Assembly (NCBI GenBank): GCA_964036155.1
Contig: OZ038423.1
Span: forward strand, 34,239,249-34,303,248
Direction of reading: 5' to 3'
Length of the DNA: 64,000 bases
Source of the DNA: Diploscapter coronatus
Taxonomy: Eukaryota > Nematoda > Chromadorea > Rhabditida > Rhabditidae
Position 1 is the first letter of the stretch; every line of letters starts with the position of its first letter. Under the pieces are notes generated by a model. It was not told the DNA's origin. It did no database searches and saw nothing but the letters and a program-made list of their open reading frames with translations. Made by a program: the position numbers and the translations under genes. Below are positions 14,993 through 29,800 of this stretch, one piece after another.

Positions 14993-17900
14993 ATGACCAG
15001 CTTCCTTCTATTTTTGTTTCTCAGCTTAATTTTGACGCTCTCACAAGCATTCGACACCAGTACTAATCATATAATCCTGTCATTGAACAAAGTAAGTCAT
15101 GATTTAACTAGGACCATTTGCATCGCCATCGACTAGGCATAGTAGAATTTTTAAACGTCCCAAATTTTGCGATTACTTTTTCCTAGAATTTGATCGAGTT
15201 CCCAAATTTAAACAATACCGATACGATGCCAAATACAAGTGATCTTCGCGTATAAAGATGTGGTAGTACTGTAATCGTTGCAGCCCACTTCCGACTACGT
15301 GTATGGAGAATGGATTGTGGGCCCAAATGGTCGTTACTATCAATTCAACACGGCCAGACAGTCGTGGCTCGATTCGAGAGAATACTGCCTTTCTCACAAT
15401 GCAGATCTCGTCACTCTTGAAGATGGATCAATTTTGGTAAGCATGCCCTTTCTGATTTTACTTATAAAATAACCGTTTCGATGAACTTTGAAAGTGGAAA
15501 AATCACGTTCCTCAATGATCTATCATATGAAAATCGAAATTAGACTCGGACAGAAATTTGGATATTTTTCTTATTGCGTAACTTTTCCAACTGCTTTCAT
15601 CATGCGATTTAATTTTCGACCGTCAAAATTTGTGATGAAGAAATTAGAACGATCCTAAAAACAGAAACAAGCATTCTTTTTCATATGTCCAGTTTACCGA
15701 CTTTCTGTGTTCTGATTCATTGCAATTTGACTAAGTTCTGGAATTCCGCATAATCGATGCTGTCGTGTCAAACTTCACACCAGCACCTCAAAATCAATTC
15801 ATAGAAATTCGGTGAATAGAGCGTACTCAAATTATTATGTTTTCATAAATTAAGCTGAAGCGCGTAAACAATTTGCTTTTTTTCAAATGAATATTGATAG
15901 TTCAGAGAAAGCTGGTGATTTTTATCCATCATATCACAATTTGTCATCAAATTTTATCTAGAGCCGAAGTATGCGTTTTATCTCAATTATTAGGTTTCGA
16001 CGTTCAAAAATCTCTGCACTTATCTAAAGAAGGCCGCATTTTTGCGCCGAACATCATGCATTCCTTAGAATTTTACGATTCCGTATTCTTTCACAATTTC
16101 ACTCCAGAGGGATATATAAAATTCGCGACTTAACCCGGGAAATCTCATTAAGGTTGAGAGGAATAGAAGTTAAGAAAAAAGAAGTATGATTAGAAGAGAA
16201 ACAGGACTGTCAGAATGTCCGAATTTCGTGATGAAAGCACAGCTCATCACTAAACACCAATCAATTCGAATATTCAAACCAGTGACAACATGGAAATTAA
16301 GTGACACGATGCTGAAATAGCATTGGAAAGTACTATTGAAGGAACTCTTCCCTACACTGTCCAATACTATTTCGCATGCCTCGCTGCCTGGTATTTTCCA
16401 AATAGTCAAATCAGTTGTATTCTGTGTTCTCAAATGGGAATGGGAGAATGCGTGTTTGTGTTCATTGACAACTTGATGACTGTTTAACTGAATGACAGAA
16501 TGACTATGCTGACCATCTCTTTCTATTCCCTTTTGATGTATCGCTTTCGTTGCAGGTATGGTTGCTGGCCCATTACGTCTCAGCTGGAAGTCAGCGCATT
16601 CTTCAGGCAAGAACAACTTCTTTACAGAATACCCATGTTACTATAACTTTTTGTTAGTGTCAATGAATGAATTTTTGATAAAAAAGCTGAAGGTAACATA
16701 TGGTAATTTGTAAAGTTGTTCAGAAAAGAAGAAAATGATAGTGGCTTTTTTTAGATTGGTCTAATCAAAAATGAAAACCACGAGTGGACCTGGGGCAATG
16801 GAAATCCATTCGTTAATGGACTGTAAGAGTTTCTCAAACATAAAAATATTGAATCACACAATAAGTTTATATGCATTAAAATTACCATTCTCTAAATTCA
16901 ATGCCATTTTCATTATCTATGACAAGAGATAGAGTGAGATGAACATGGTATGTTAATTTTAATTCCCGATAACTTATTGGATGGCACCAATATAATAAGG
17001 AGAAAATCGACGCATTCAGGAAATTCGCGAATGAATCTGCCGAAGGCAGGTGTGCGGGAATTGTGCTAGGCGAAGTGAAGATGAAGACGTTAAATTGCAC
17101 GGATGCTGGCAAAGAGTCGAGCAGATTCATCTGTGAAAGAGACAAGGCTAAGCACGAAGAGGTAAGCCAGTGGTAAATACTGGAATGCTGGGATTCATAA
17201 ATACAGAAATACATTGCTGCTTTGGATGAGGAAAACAGTTCCAAAAAGTTAAAAAAGAAAAAAAAAAACTCGTTGGAAACAATGCATGTATTTCTGTTCA
17301 TGATTAGCGAATTCTTTGAGAAATGAGTTTCTTCTAGGAAATTATAGTTTCATAAAACTTGATACTTTACCAGGAGAAGATCATAATTCATCTCACTCAA
17401 CTCACATTTTACTGATCATTTTAACACCCGAACTCATTATAGCTTTCATACTTCAAATTTGCAAACTAGCAAGAAAAACCTTCTAAATAAGTGCCATCAT
17501 GAACACGTGAATTCTCTAATGTCATGACACGGTGATGCCCATCCATCCATCATAACTTCACAACTAGCAATGACAGGAATGGGGGAGTGAAGGAATGATA
17601 GAGGAAATATTGCTAGCATTTCAGCAACAGAAGACTTCCAACTACATGTATGATAAGCTGCAACAATTGTTCGACTATTTCGGAATTGGGGGCGGCAACA
17701 AAGACAAAGACGAGAAGAAAGTAGGCGGACTATTGTTTAGTGAAGGAAAATGAAACTGGCATTTGAGCATCTACCGCCTGAGATCGATTATGAGGAAGCG
17801 ATGAAGGAATTCAAGGAAATCAAATCGAACGAGACAGAAACAGAAACAACAACCAAAAAGCAGGAGACTTCCAGAGAGGAACAGGCCACTGTTAATAAAG

Positions 17901-20900
17901 GTTGGAATATAAAGTTGAAGATTATTTGAATTATTAGCCAATCAGAAATTTCGTGGCTGCTAATGTAGACTAATGTAGGGTATCTTTTCTCAATACAGTT
18001 TTGCATATGAACGCGAAATTTTCTGATAACAAATTTGCGAAGAGTCGAGTATTACCAAATTGAATGGTCTTTTTTAAATAATGTTTTCAAGATTTGATAA
18101 AGTTTTGTAAGCGATAAAATTCGCCTTGCATTTCTTTTTCAAAGAAAAACTTCACGATATTCTTCACTTATCGAATATCAAAGGCGAATTCATCTGTATT
18201 CCGCTCTAGTTTCGAAAATCGTTAGAAAAGTACTTCATCCGGCTTTGGATAGATGACAAATCATTAGCAATCTTGGTATTTTTATAAAGTGAAAGTGTGA
18301 GAATACGGGAACTTGATATCTTGAAAAGCGAAATCATGATTAAGCTTTTATCTTTACGAAATGGAAATAGGATTTCTTAATTTTCTTAATGATAACGATA
18401 AAATATGATCGAATTGTAGTTTAACATAATTATGAAAAGTTATAAATAACGAAGAAACGCTTAAGTAAAATTATAGCGATAAGATAAGATGAAATTTAGT
18501 TCTAGCAGCCGTTCAACAACCGAAAGACACAGGAGAATCGACAAGTCTGAAGGAATTAGAAGAGGGCAGCGGGCAGAGTGAGGGCATACAGGTCGAGAGG
18601 AACGCCATTGAAAAGGTAAATATCAGGATTTGAATAAGTCATAGGAATTTGAACTCGAAAGCATATTTAAAGTGAAAATTCAAAAACAATAGGAAATATA
18701 AGGTGAACCATAGTTATAATCTTCTCTATCAACAACGAAGCGATTGAAATTTCGTAAAATAATCGGTTTCCTAGAAATCTATTTTTGATTAGAAAATGGT
18801 AAAGCTCAAGGTTTACATTTCTGCCAGTTTTGTCATGAAAATCTTGCATAAAAGGTAAAAGACATTTTTTTAACGTTTTGGGCTAGTCACTATCCACTCT
18901 GTAAGTCAGTTGGTAATGAAATGAATTTAGATCGAACAAGGCGAGAAGAAGATTAATGATTTGATAGCTCGACTGGAATCGATGGTGAAGAAGATCGAAG
19001 ATGAGGAGAAAGTGAAAGAGGAGAAGAAGTTGAAGGCTCTGGAAGTGGAGAGGGCTGCCCTGCAAGGCAAGGAGAAGGAGGAAAAGGGCACTGCAACCAC
19101 CCTGCCTGCCAACACTGATCATGTCACTGCCCCTGTCAATTCGACTGTCTCTGTCACCACCAATAGCAGCAATGCGACTACAACCATTCCGTTCACAACA
19201 ATCACAACTGCTGGAAAGGAGAAGAAAGTCGAGGATGAAGATCTGCTCGTCACACAGGTATAAACTTTCATAAGACATTTCATCCTTAAGAAGTGATTTT
19301 GATATGGGAGAAAATTTGCGGAAATTAATTTAAAAGTTTCATATTACTCCTTTCCCTCTCAAATTCGAATCCCACGAATAACGCACTATAAGTAACTTAA
19401 CTCTAAGCTTAAATTTACCTCTAGTTTAAAAATGTCCGAAGAAATTGTATCTTAATCTAGATCCAAATCTATAAAGCTTTATAGCAACAATGAATATGAT
19501 TATAGAAGACAATTGAAACAACAACAACTACAGCAGCTCCGACATCAGCGACAACTACAGCAGCTTCGACATCAACGACAACACATATTCCCGCGACTGA
19601 AGAGCAGGGGAGGGAGGAAAAGAGAATGGTCAATCAGATCGAGGATGACTTCATGGAAACTAACAATACTGCTATGGTAGGGGAATCATGAACTCAAATT
19701 ACATCCAGAAATTACATAATTTCTTGACCACATGAAAATTTCAAGAACACTAGAAAAAAAGGGATAGATTTATAGAGGAAAACAACTTCACAGCATCTTT
19801 CTTATACTTTCATCAATCAGAAAGTTATGCTTTTTTCAAATTTTGAAACTTTCAAACTTCTGTTGATTTATGCAACGAATGAATGAATGAGTCATTTCAG
19901 CCAGTAGCAGATTTGACGCCTCCATTGGAAGATTGCAAAGAAGAGGAAACAGCGAAGGAAAGGAGAGTGAAGAAAGTGCTGCAGACTGTGAAGACTTACT
20001 TAGACAGAGCCACGAAGGATGATTTGCTGTGAGTTTGAATATACTGGATTAAATTTAAAACGACACTAGATTTGCATCTAATTGACACCATTAGGTAAGC
20101 TAAAAATGCGAATTGAAGAAATAGCATAAGAAGAATTAATTTTGAGCCATCATATAATTTCATAATAGTTGTTAATAAATGACAATGAAATTTTAAAATC
20201 GATCAAATCGATGAGACGAGACATTTTAGGAGTCTCCTAAATAGTACAACCGAGGAGAATTTGCTGCAGAAATTGGAAGAAGGAATTGCAGCCGCTAACA
20301 AGCGAGAATTCCAAATGGCACAGCTGCTGAAGGACCACAGACAAGAGGAATTCCTGCAGGTGCGTGCGGAACCCTTTGAATTTAGCACTTATAGCAGAAC
20401 ACAATTACAGTAACCTTTCAATTTTCTCGACATGAAAAACTTTTTCACACGATCAACCCACATATCCGTCAGATTTCGCGCAAGTCTGTGAGAAAATACA
20501 AAATGATAGCGGGTGAAAATCCTGAGAATTATTTCGAAATTACATAAATCAAGACAAAATTTCTCACAGAATTTTTTATTCCTTGAGTCAGGGATAAAAC
20601 TTATCTTGATGATTAAACAACAAAATAGCAAAATGACGAAAAGGGTAGCCAGATGACGTGAAGAGGAAGAAAAATAACTCGAGAAAATATTAAGTCATCG
20701 TTTAGTTATTGCGTAAAATTGGGGATTGCCAAAAGTTTTCCGTCCATACAAAGTTTATAGTCGCCTTGTTTCGCCAACTAAACTCTTCTTCCCAATTAAT
20801 TTATAGATCAAAAGAGCTAATGATAAATTTTATTCTGATAAAGGCTTGGAAACACATGATTTTAATGATTCTTTGCACATCTAAAAATCATTAACCGATT

Positions 20901-23302
20901 CGTCTGAAACCGCATTATGGCATGAAGATTTGTCCTCAATTAGTGTGCCAAATTTCTGAAAAATTAGACTTAAGAAAGTGATTCAACAATGAATTTGAAG
21001 ATCATCATAAGCATTTCCAAACTTACTACCTCCATTGTAAATGGTGTATTGTCGCATCACCGAATTTAAGGTTAGGAAGCATTAATAAGGAATGTAAACT
21101 GCAAATCGTGAATTCGTCTCAATTTTGCAGAGTAAACCAATTTGAACATGCTGACACCTAAAATCATGTTAAAAATTCTGACTTTATATCCTGTTTCCAC
21201 GATTTGGTATCGAAGTTTGTCCATTTCCTCTACATTACAAACATTTGTAATGAAAAATTAGCAGTCTAAACTCAATTCATATTATGTTTGAGACTATTTT
21301 CAGGTGGAGCATCCGACTGAGAACTTCATGACCGACGAAGAGAGGGAAGCCTTGTACAACAGAATCAGCTCGACCATCATCAGGAACATTGAGCAGCAGA
21401 AGGAGGCCAGCAAGAAGACCACACAGGCGCCTTCAACCACAAGCAACAGTTCAAGTTCAAGTCCAAGTCCTTCAACCCCTTCTACTGCCCCATCCACTAA
21501 GAGCAAACTCAAAATTAAAGGAACCAAGACGCACGAAGTCACTTCCAGCCGAAAGTCACACCATCCATCGGTCAAAAGCAAGAAAACCAAAAAAGGTCAT
21601 AAAAAGACAAAGAGGACCAAAACAAAGACGAAGAGTACCGTGAATGGAAAGGAGAAGATCAGCAAGACGAAGGAAGTCAAGGGCAACAATTCGACTGTAA
21701 CTGAAGGGAAGGGAAAGGAGGATGAAGTCGCTGAATCGAATGCCGTGTTCATGAGAGCAAATCGAGCGAAGAAGGGCGAGCAGGAGCTGAACAGCACTGA
21801 AGAAGAGCTAACAGATGAGGAACTGAACAGTCTGACGAAGCAGGAAGATCAGATTGCTGCTGCTTACAAGAAGACCATCGGAGAGATCAGGAAACTGAAT
21901 GCAGAGGAGAGGCAGATTGTCAAGACCGAGCAGATCGAGAGGAGGAATCAGAGAAGGACTATGAAATTGGCTGCTGCGAGGAGGAATCAGCTGCAGAACA
22001 AATTGGAAGAAGAGGAAGATGATGAGAAGCCAGACAGACCATTCAAGTAATAATTTATTCGTGAACGTTCAATCCTTAAACTAAACTACCTATGAATTAA
22101 AAATGACTAATCAGAAAGGTATTCGTTTGAAATTCAGATTTTAGCATTCTGAACTTGAGAATTTTTTAAAACCGATTCAGAGAATTGAAACTTTTGAATT
22201 TCAAATACCCATATCAGAAACTATTTTATATTTTAGGACTAAATTTAGTCTTGAATTTTAAACTTTCTACCATGAGTGTGATTGCAGAGCGGCTGCGACA
22301 CATAAAGCAGTTACTAGGAAAGCTGAAGTGATCAGAAGACAAAAGCTGAGAGAAAAAAGGAGGAAGATCCTGTTGCAGAGAAAGAAGCAGAGAGAACTGA
22401 GAAGAGCCAGGAGAAACAAGATTTTGAAACTGCGAGCTGCAAGGCAGAAAGCACTGCTGGAGAAGAAGAGAAAAGCTGAATTGACTGCAAAGACATCGAC
22501 AACGACAACCACAACAACAGAAGCCAGCACGACGACAAAAAAAGCCAAAAGCAGCAGGAAAAAACTGAGATCGAAGGCAAGGAAACTGACAACGACAACA
22601 GAAGAACCAGAGTCTGAACAGACTGATGAAGAGACGGAGGCAGATTATTATGGATCTGAAGAGGATTCAGGGAAACATCCAGAAACTGAGGGAATTGAAG
22701 AAGACATCAAACGAGAAAGGGAAAAAACTACTACAAAGGAGCCAGAAGGTATTTTACTGTACGATTTTGAAATTATGGACCATTAATTCAGCAACAACGA
22801 CAAAGTCGATTTTGTCTAGCTTCCCGAAAATGAGTCTGCTCAAAGAGCTATTTGAGAAGAACAAAGCCGGATCCGATCCGCTGGGTGAGATATGATTCCT
22901 TCAAATCTTGTATTATTAAATGATGCGATGTCTTCAAAATTATGCTCTTTCATTCTTCTATGAATAAAAATCATAGATGGTAGCAACCAAAATGTGCTGA
23001 ATAATTTATCAGAATTATTATAGGCAATAAATTCTAAAACGATATCTTCTGAAAATTGATTATGGCTTTAAAAGTATACGCCTCTATGAAATTTCCTCAA
23101 CTTTGACGATATCGTTTCATCATGCAATAGTGAAAATCCAATAGCCATCTAAAAATTCCATATTTTAGGTGCGACAACTTCATTACCCACACTTGCCACT
23201 CTGCCTTCCATTGATAAAGTCATTTCCGACTGGCAAGAAAATATCAGTAAACTATTCCCTCCTGTCAACACGGCAACGAAAAGCTCTAACTCACTTTTCT
23301 AA
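14993..23302 (+). CDS. Secreted C-type lectin-domain protein with long Lys/Glu/Thr-rich tail
   Basis: Predicted 1,011 residues. Exons: 14993-15091, 15284-15436, 16556-16606, 16755-16822, 17020-17161, 17625-17720, 17768-17900, 18509-18615, 18931-19257, 19506-19676, 19901-20028, 20230-20359, 21304-22046, 22288-22748, 22792-22884, 23169-23302. Residues 1-19 are a signal peptide (MTSFLLFLFLSLILTLSQA). Residues about 38-170 form a C-type lectin fold: WLDSREYC, DLVTLEDG, IGLIKN, WTWGNGNPF, GRCAGI, LNCTDA and FICERD, with four framework cysteines. The calcium/sugar motifs EPN or QPD and WND are absent, so classical sugar binding is doubtful. The remaining ~840 residues are repeat-poor but strongly biased: charged Lys/Glu/Arg coiled-coil-like segments alternate with Thr/Ser-rich runs. 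No transmembrane segment was seen. I do not recognise an orthologue. Uncertain points: whether an extra small exon 15187-15249 is used, and the GC donor after 16606. Confidence 0.8.
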
Positions 23303-23842
23303 ATCTAAATCAAAGTAGTCAAAACTTAATAATCCCTCTCGTGCAATATTTAATGCATTCCTCTTATTAAGCTGGTACGAATTTGTGCTTTCACTGAGTC
23401 TGGTAATAATTAATAATAAATAGTTTATAATTAATAAATATTTGTTCAATAATAACTTGTGATAAAACTCAATAAAAATAAATTATTACAAAGATATTTG
23501 ACCGGTAATGCTTTGTAGATCAGGTAATTATTGAGATCGACTCTGTTAGATATTATTTCACAGAAATAGTCATGTAAATAAGCTCTAGTTATAAAATATA
23601 ACACCTATATGAAAGATACCGGGGTTGAGGTGATAATAATAAAATTATTAATTTTACTGAAGAATCTGCATGATTATTGGTTTGTTCAAGTAGTTTCTTT
23701 GGAGTTCAAAAGTTATCATATTTGCTTTCCTTATTAATTCGATCAAGTAATGAAGATTACACTGGAGTAAAAGAATAATTTTGAAAATTTATAGAGCTTA
23801 TTGAGCGACCTTGTTGTAGTGTCGAAGATAATGGTTGAGTTA
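23303..23842. other. Convergent spacer lectin / mGluR with 3' ends
   Basis: 540 bp of AT-rich DNA between two stop codons facing each other. Several AATAAA-like signals occur on the + strand at about 23,413-23,480 and could serve lectin 3' end formation. No coding exon seen. Confidence 0.55.
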
Positions 23843-26800
23843 TCAAAGGAAAGTTGCATTATTATCGCCTGCAATTTCCTCTAACAATAATTGAATAGGC
23901 GGACTGTCAGATGAATCAGAGTTGGAATTGACGGAGATGAGATTGTCATTGTCAATGTTGCTGTCTCTGTCAGATTGTCTATCAGAGTTCTTGTCAGTCT
24001 GTCTGTCCATCTCTTCAGCATTCGATATCTCCCTCTCTTCTTCCTTCATTTGCTGTTGTATTAGATGCGCTGCTTCTTGGACTACCTGAATGATTTGGAA
24101 TTGTGAGTTGAGTCAACTTTTTATCATAAATTATTTAATCTATAACTTTTGAATGCTCTTCTACTAATAATTCTGTTTTGAATGATGAACTTATCAACAA
24201 ATCACAATACCATCTCTTCTCTAATAATATTCAAGGCGATATGTGAACCTCGCATACCATCACATGTACAGAAGACGGGCGACGCCGGCGCAGGTCTGCC
24301 ACCACACCGGACACTTTCTTTTCTTGAAGCGAGTTTTTCTTTTCTGCAAACGCCAGATTTTATATTATTTTATCTTGAAAAAAAACAGAATAAATTATGA
24401 CTTATTCGATCAAAACTTTCGTGATTATCTACTGACTAATTCAATTATTGTCGAAAACGCACCGATTGCAGTTCCCTTTGCCAGTTTCTCGATTCCCATT
24501 GGCGGATAGCCCGATTGGAGACAGCTCGCCTGCGAGATAGAGACTTCCTCGGCTAAATATGAACCATCTCAATTTATGCAAATTTAGATAATACTGAAAT
24601 GAGCGATGCTCCACTAACTACTATTTGATTCCACCACATTATAGGGTTTGAAAAATATCATCTTACACATTACACTGATTATCATGGGCGTATGCATAAC
24701 AGGAAAATGCAAATGAATGAATTACTTACATCCGTATTTGTAATGGTTGGAAGAGAATGGTCTGTATGTGCTTCCGCTGCAGGATTCAGGGTTGTATGTC
24801 AATTGACTAAAGGGAGTATATTGGAATGAGCATGACAGAAAATATAAGGGGAAATAATTTGAATGATTTTCAAATCGATTTTCATGGATTTTAATTGCGA
24901 CATGAGTAAAATTTCTATAGGTTTGAACCTATGATGAATTTGTAATGAAAAACGATGATATTGACCTCATGAAACGCATCTGCTGGTTGACAAGCCTTCC
25001 CACGGCAGACTGACGAGTTCGCACATTCTTGTATGGTTGAAATAGCACTATATAAATCTGAAATATACAGGCTAGCCACTGTTATTATTTAGAAAAGTTA
25101 AATCTACTTTTGGAGCAAAGAAGCATCCTAAGGCAACCGATCCTGACAGTGAAATACACATACAAAGGGAGGTGATTTGTATCTGAAATCATACATCATT
25201 TCAAGATCACACCTTTGCGGTTACCCGAAAATTGTTCTGTGTAGCGAAATAAATAGGGCCAAATGACAGCCATAAAATACACGTACTGTACATGGTGAAT
25301 CCTAGAAATTCAATTGTTTTATTTTTATTTTTAAAAAAATCTTTTTAAATACCCACCAATATGACGAGTTTCATTGAAATTCTCAGGGATTTTCCTCGTT
25401 TTGAAAGCATAAATAGTACAGGCAACAATAAGGAATAAATTGTAAGTCAAAGAAATGAGCAAATGAGAGGCAGTCGCCTAAAATTTGAAAATAGCTCGAC
25501 TGAAAAGAGGAAATGAACAAACCTTGCAAGTGAGCACGGCTTCTGTTCTGGAAGGGTAGATAATCATCGTTCCTGGTTTGTCCAGAATTAGCCAAGCCAT
25601 AATCACAACCAGTTGAATCGAGACTATTCCGAAACAGATTACTACCTGCAGGTAATTTTATCGTAATCAAACAATAACTGCTAAATTTTCTTTAATAGAA
25701 AATACGCTAAATTTGATGAATTAATAATGATTCACAATCTAATTTTTCGAGATCATATAATAAAATGTTTATAGTCTTTATGCGAAAGTAGGAAAAAGAG
25801 AATAAAATAAGTATACCTGAGCTTTAGGAGTGATGAATTTGGGTCGCTGAGCTCCGTCTGGTTTGAATACTCGGGCTAATCGATTGGTCTTCGTGATGAT
25901 TGCTGCGTAGATGGCCGACATCGATAGCCCCATAACTACCTGCAAAGTGAATATTTCACTCTTAAGTTACTGTACTTTAGATGAAATACTCTAGCAGCTG
26001 CACAAGTGGCTGCTGTCGGAGTGGAGACGAGGAAGAAAGTGAGCAAGTAGCACATCGAAATGCCTGCCAGCATGCAGTGACACAGTTCTCGACCCGAGGC
26101 CATTATCTGCAAACACAATGATAAGGATTGGTTCGTGAAGATCAACTATCAGAATCAATTGAATATGCAATTTTCCGTTTATTATGTAATATTTTGTTCA
26201 GAATTTCAGATTGCATTATCATTCAACTGAGAAAAACACAACTTACCACAGGAGTACTTGAGAACTTTAAGAACACCACGAAGACGAACACAGTGCAGGT
26301 TAGTCCGAGGAGGGAGAACACTGACGGAATTAGAGACCAGGTTGTGTTCCATCTAAATAGGCATAATTTTAGGATAATTTTCGAAACGGAACGATTTACT
26401 GCATAGAAACAGGAGGAATATTGACGCAGTAGCTGAGCGTACGATCAGGGACCATTCCGAGGGGGCATTCCTCGCAGTGAGTGATGTTGTGGATGCTCGT
26501 CGACATGTCGCAGGGAATACAGGCCCAGCAGCAAGTCTGATCTTGGTAGGCTCTGAAATTTTCATCTTTAAAACGAGCTGAATAACATACAATTGGTTAA
26601 GAATTCATAGTTTTTGTGTTTGCAAAGATTTTAAATGATGTATCCGATTTTCGTTTCTAGAAAAATTCTAATTCGATATAAAATTATTTCCGAAGATAAA
26701 AAATAAAAATTTCGACGATCTACCGATAATGGCCTCTTGGGCAATCGGTTGAACAAACAGACACGGGCTTTTCTCCTTTAGTCGTTCGAAATGATTTCCG

Positions 26801-29800
26801 AATTCTCTGCACATCCAACTGCACTTGCTGGTCATCTGTTGATTTCCATTCTCCGACCTGAAATTAGAAAAATTCGTAATAGTCTCTCTCTCGAAAATAT
26901 CCTTACCTTCTTGTAAGTGCCGTGTTTATCCAACTGAAACACATCATACCGACCCAGTCCGTCACCATTTGCATCGATTAGAGGAGGTTCGCCGGCTAAA
27001 ATTCAGTTTTGATTTGTAGTAATTTTAGGGAATTCTCATTATTCTAAAGAAGACTTACGATGCAGCGACACGTTTCTGTAGTACTTCTGAAGTCGTTCAC
27101 CATTGAAGCCTGTCTTCGACAAATGGCACATTTGGAATTCCTTGTTCCCACAGTCATCCTAAATTCTCTTATTGAAGATCACCTTTAAAGGAAAAAGACC
27201 TCAATGTATGTTCGAATAGCCTTTGCAACAATATTTACAGCATCAACTACGAAGGGAACATAGCTTTCCTAAAATCAGTATATAAGTTTTATGGTTTTTT
27301 TCCAAAAATATTTTATAATAATTCATTCTCTCAGCAATGAAAAAACCCAAAAACTGTATCTCTACTTTTTATGAATAAGTTCGTATATAACATAACAGAT
27401 TTTTTCTTTAATAAAAAATAAGAATGAAATTTGCACCTGTTTTAGAGCGATTCCATTTCGATCGAAACAGTCGCCGAAAGTCTCTCCTGAGCAATTTAGA
27501 TGAGTCCAGAATTCCTCGAGAAATGGGCCGTAAGGCTTGAGTCGATGGATGAATTCCATGTAGCCCTCTTGAATGCGGACGTGAGGGGCGATTGTTATCG
27601 CACCGAATGTCACATGCTCCAGGCCTTTGACGACAGAGGATTTTATTCCCCATGAGTCCGATGCTACGAACCTAAAATCAGGACTGTTTCTCTGAATTTT
27701 AAACCAATGACAGAGTGATTTTTCGTTTAGGAGACCAATGCTCGAAGTTCGTGATTACGACAAATTCAAATATGTTTCGCTCATTAATTTCAGCAATGAA
27801 TAAATTATTTCATCATACCAAAAATGTCCCTGCAATTCCGTGTGCCCTTCCTGAATGAGCAAATCGAGTACATGTAGCAGCCTTTTCAGATTGTCTTCAT
27901 CCACAAATGTCACTACTCCTCGGGCTTTTCGAGTTCTGTACATTCGCGTCAGCATTTCCCTGAAGATCAACCTTTGTTTCTTTATATTCTTCTCACAAAA
28001 CCTGAAATTCTTCTCGGTCCATCGTCTACTGATTTTCTGCACATCGCCATCGATGCAAATTCCTTTTTCTGTTGCGTAAGCTCGAAATGAATCCATCCCT
28101 CGTTCACCTAAAATATGCAATCATTAACATAAACGAAAGCTTTTAGAGCTACAGAATTATCAAGATCTAAATTTATGGAAATGTTGCGATATTAGTTAAA
28201 ACGATAGGATAGTATATTTTCCCTACACTATGTTATCGAATGAAAGTATTCTTTCATGCCGATAAATCGAAATATGTATGATTTCTTTCGAATAAACTCT
28301 AAATTCGGGTCTCTAAAGAATGTATGAAGGCAAAAAATAAATTCTTACCATAAGAACCCGTATCAGCGATTGCGTGAACATAAGTCCATTCTAACTTTTT
28401 GATCTGAAATCACGATGACGCAAACGTTGAATAATGCCTATCAACGTACCACATCGGCCATGACTTGAGCTTGTAAATTATCAGGAGGAACAACTCGACT
28501 AAAATAGGCGAATCTAGGCTTCTCGGAAAGCTCGGCACCAGTTGATGAATATGAGACTTGAGGTATTTTGAATAATTGCAGCATTGATGCAACCATCACG
28601 GAGACCTGAAACAATTCTTCCCTGTGAAGATCAGCTTTCATCAAAATAATTGATAGGCTTAATTATATCAAAGATGGAATAATGATTTTCGTTTAAAAAA
28701 GCGGGAACAGCATGTAAATCGTATAATTTTAATGACTTTCAGGAATGAAATTTGCACAAAAAAGTACAAGCTTTCCCCGTTCATATGGAAACAATTCCAA
28801 CCTGACTACCAGCAGCACCAATGACGGCAACTACAGGTTCCCTCGTCGTCTGAGCGGGAGTTCCGTCCTAAATTTAGAATGGCGGTATGTTGTTTAGCAA
28901 TTAGTCTTTGCTTACAGAACAGAGCGGTGCGTCTGTGTGCATCACTGATTTGATAAATTCCAGTGATTGTTCCAGAGCGTAACTGTCCACAGAGCTACAA
29001 TTTAGATCTTTGAATTAGTTGACGATAAACATGTAATTTGAAGATAAATTCTTAACATTCTTCAGACATTATAATTAATTATAAACTTTACTCAAAATGT
29101 CTTGATATTTTTGCATATCACCTCCGGCTAAAATATCATCTTGTTGTAATAATATGGTAGGTTAAATGTTGCATGCTGATTTGAAATGCCACGAATTATA
29201 TGATTATATGCTTACCAAGTATCTAGAATCGTAGCACCAATACTGGTCTGCACAGCTCGGTTCTTGTTGACCATTTCTATCGCGAATAGCATTGCAATCA
29301 TTCTTTGAACTCCTTGGTCCACCTAGAAATTAAATCCGTTATAAGTTGCAACAGTTCAAACTCATATTTTATCGACTCTTATGATAAAAGCTCAATTTAT
29401 CTCGACAATTAAAAGATAAATTTTAGATGTAGTTTCAGCGAATATTTTCATTCTCTACTTGTAAAACTTCTTACTTTGATCTTGCCGCACTGATGTGTTG
29501 CATTTCTGCCCGCCTCGTGAATGGGAAACAATCCACCTAACACGAGCTCGCCAGGGACTCGCATCTGAATGATAGAATGATGGATATCATTGCATTTATC
29601 AAAATAAACTTGGACTTTAGAATTTGTATGACCTTAGGTGAGTAATGCATTCAAAAACTGCTAGTGAAAATTGCATGACCTAAATACCAGTGACAAGTAA
29701 AAATTCGCTTTTTGTGAAATCAAAATTGAACCAAAATAAGAGAGTGAAGATCAATAAAGGTCGAAATTTCATCTCACCACCGACCTAAGCATTCAATCGG

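Noticed and set aside
15187..15283. Extra lectin exon 15187-15249 followed by a 34-nt intron
   Set aside because: The exon is in phase, but the intron would be shorter than any other seen here. Direct joining of 15091 to 15284 is also in phase and simpler. Left as an uncertain alternative.
17721..17767. Apparent frameshift in the lectin gene: the frame after DKDEKK runs to TGA at 17751 while the next good coding frame is shifted by one
   Set aside because: A 47-nt intron with GT at 17721 and GAG at 17767 joins the two frames in phase 0 and matches the size of other introns here, so no frameshift or assembly error is needed.
21304..22046. The long frame at 21,304-22,050 as an independent gene
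   Set aside because: It begins at a CAG acceptor in phase with the preceding lectin exon and ends at a GTAATA donor just before the stop, continuing in phase at 22288. It is an internal exon of the lectin gene.
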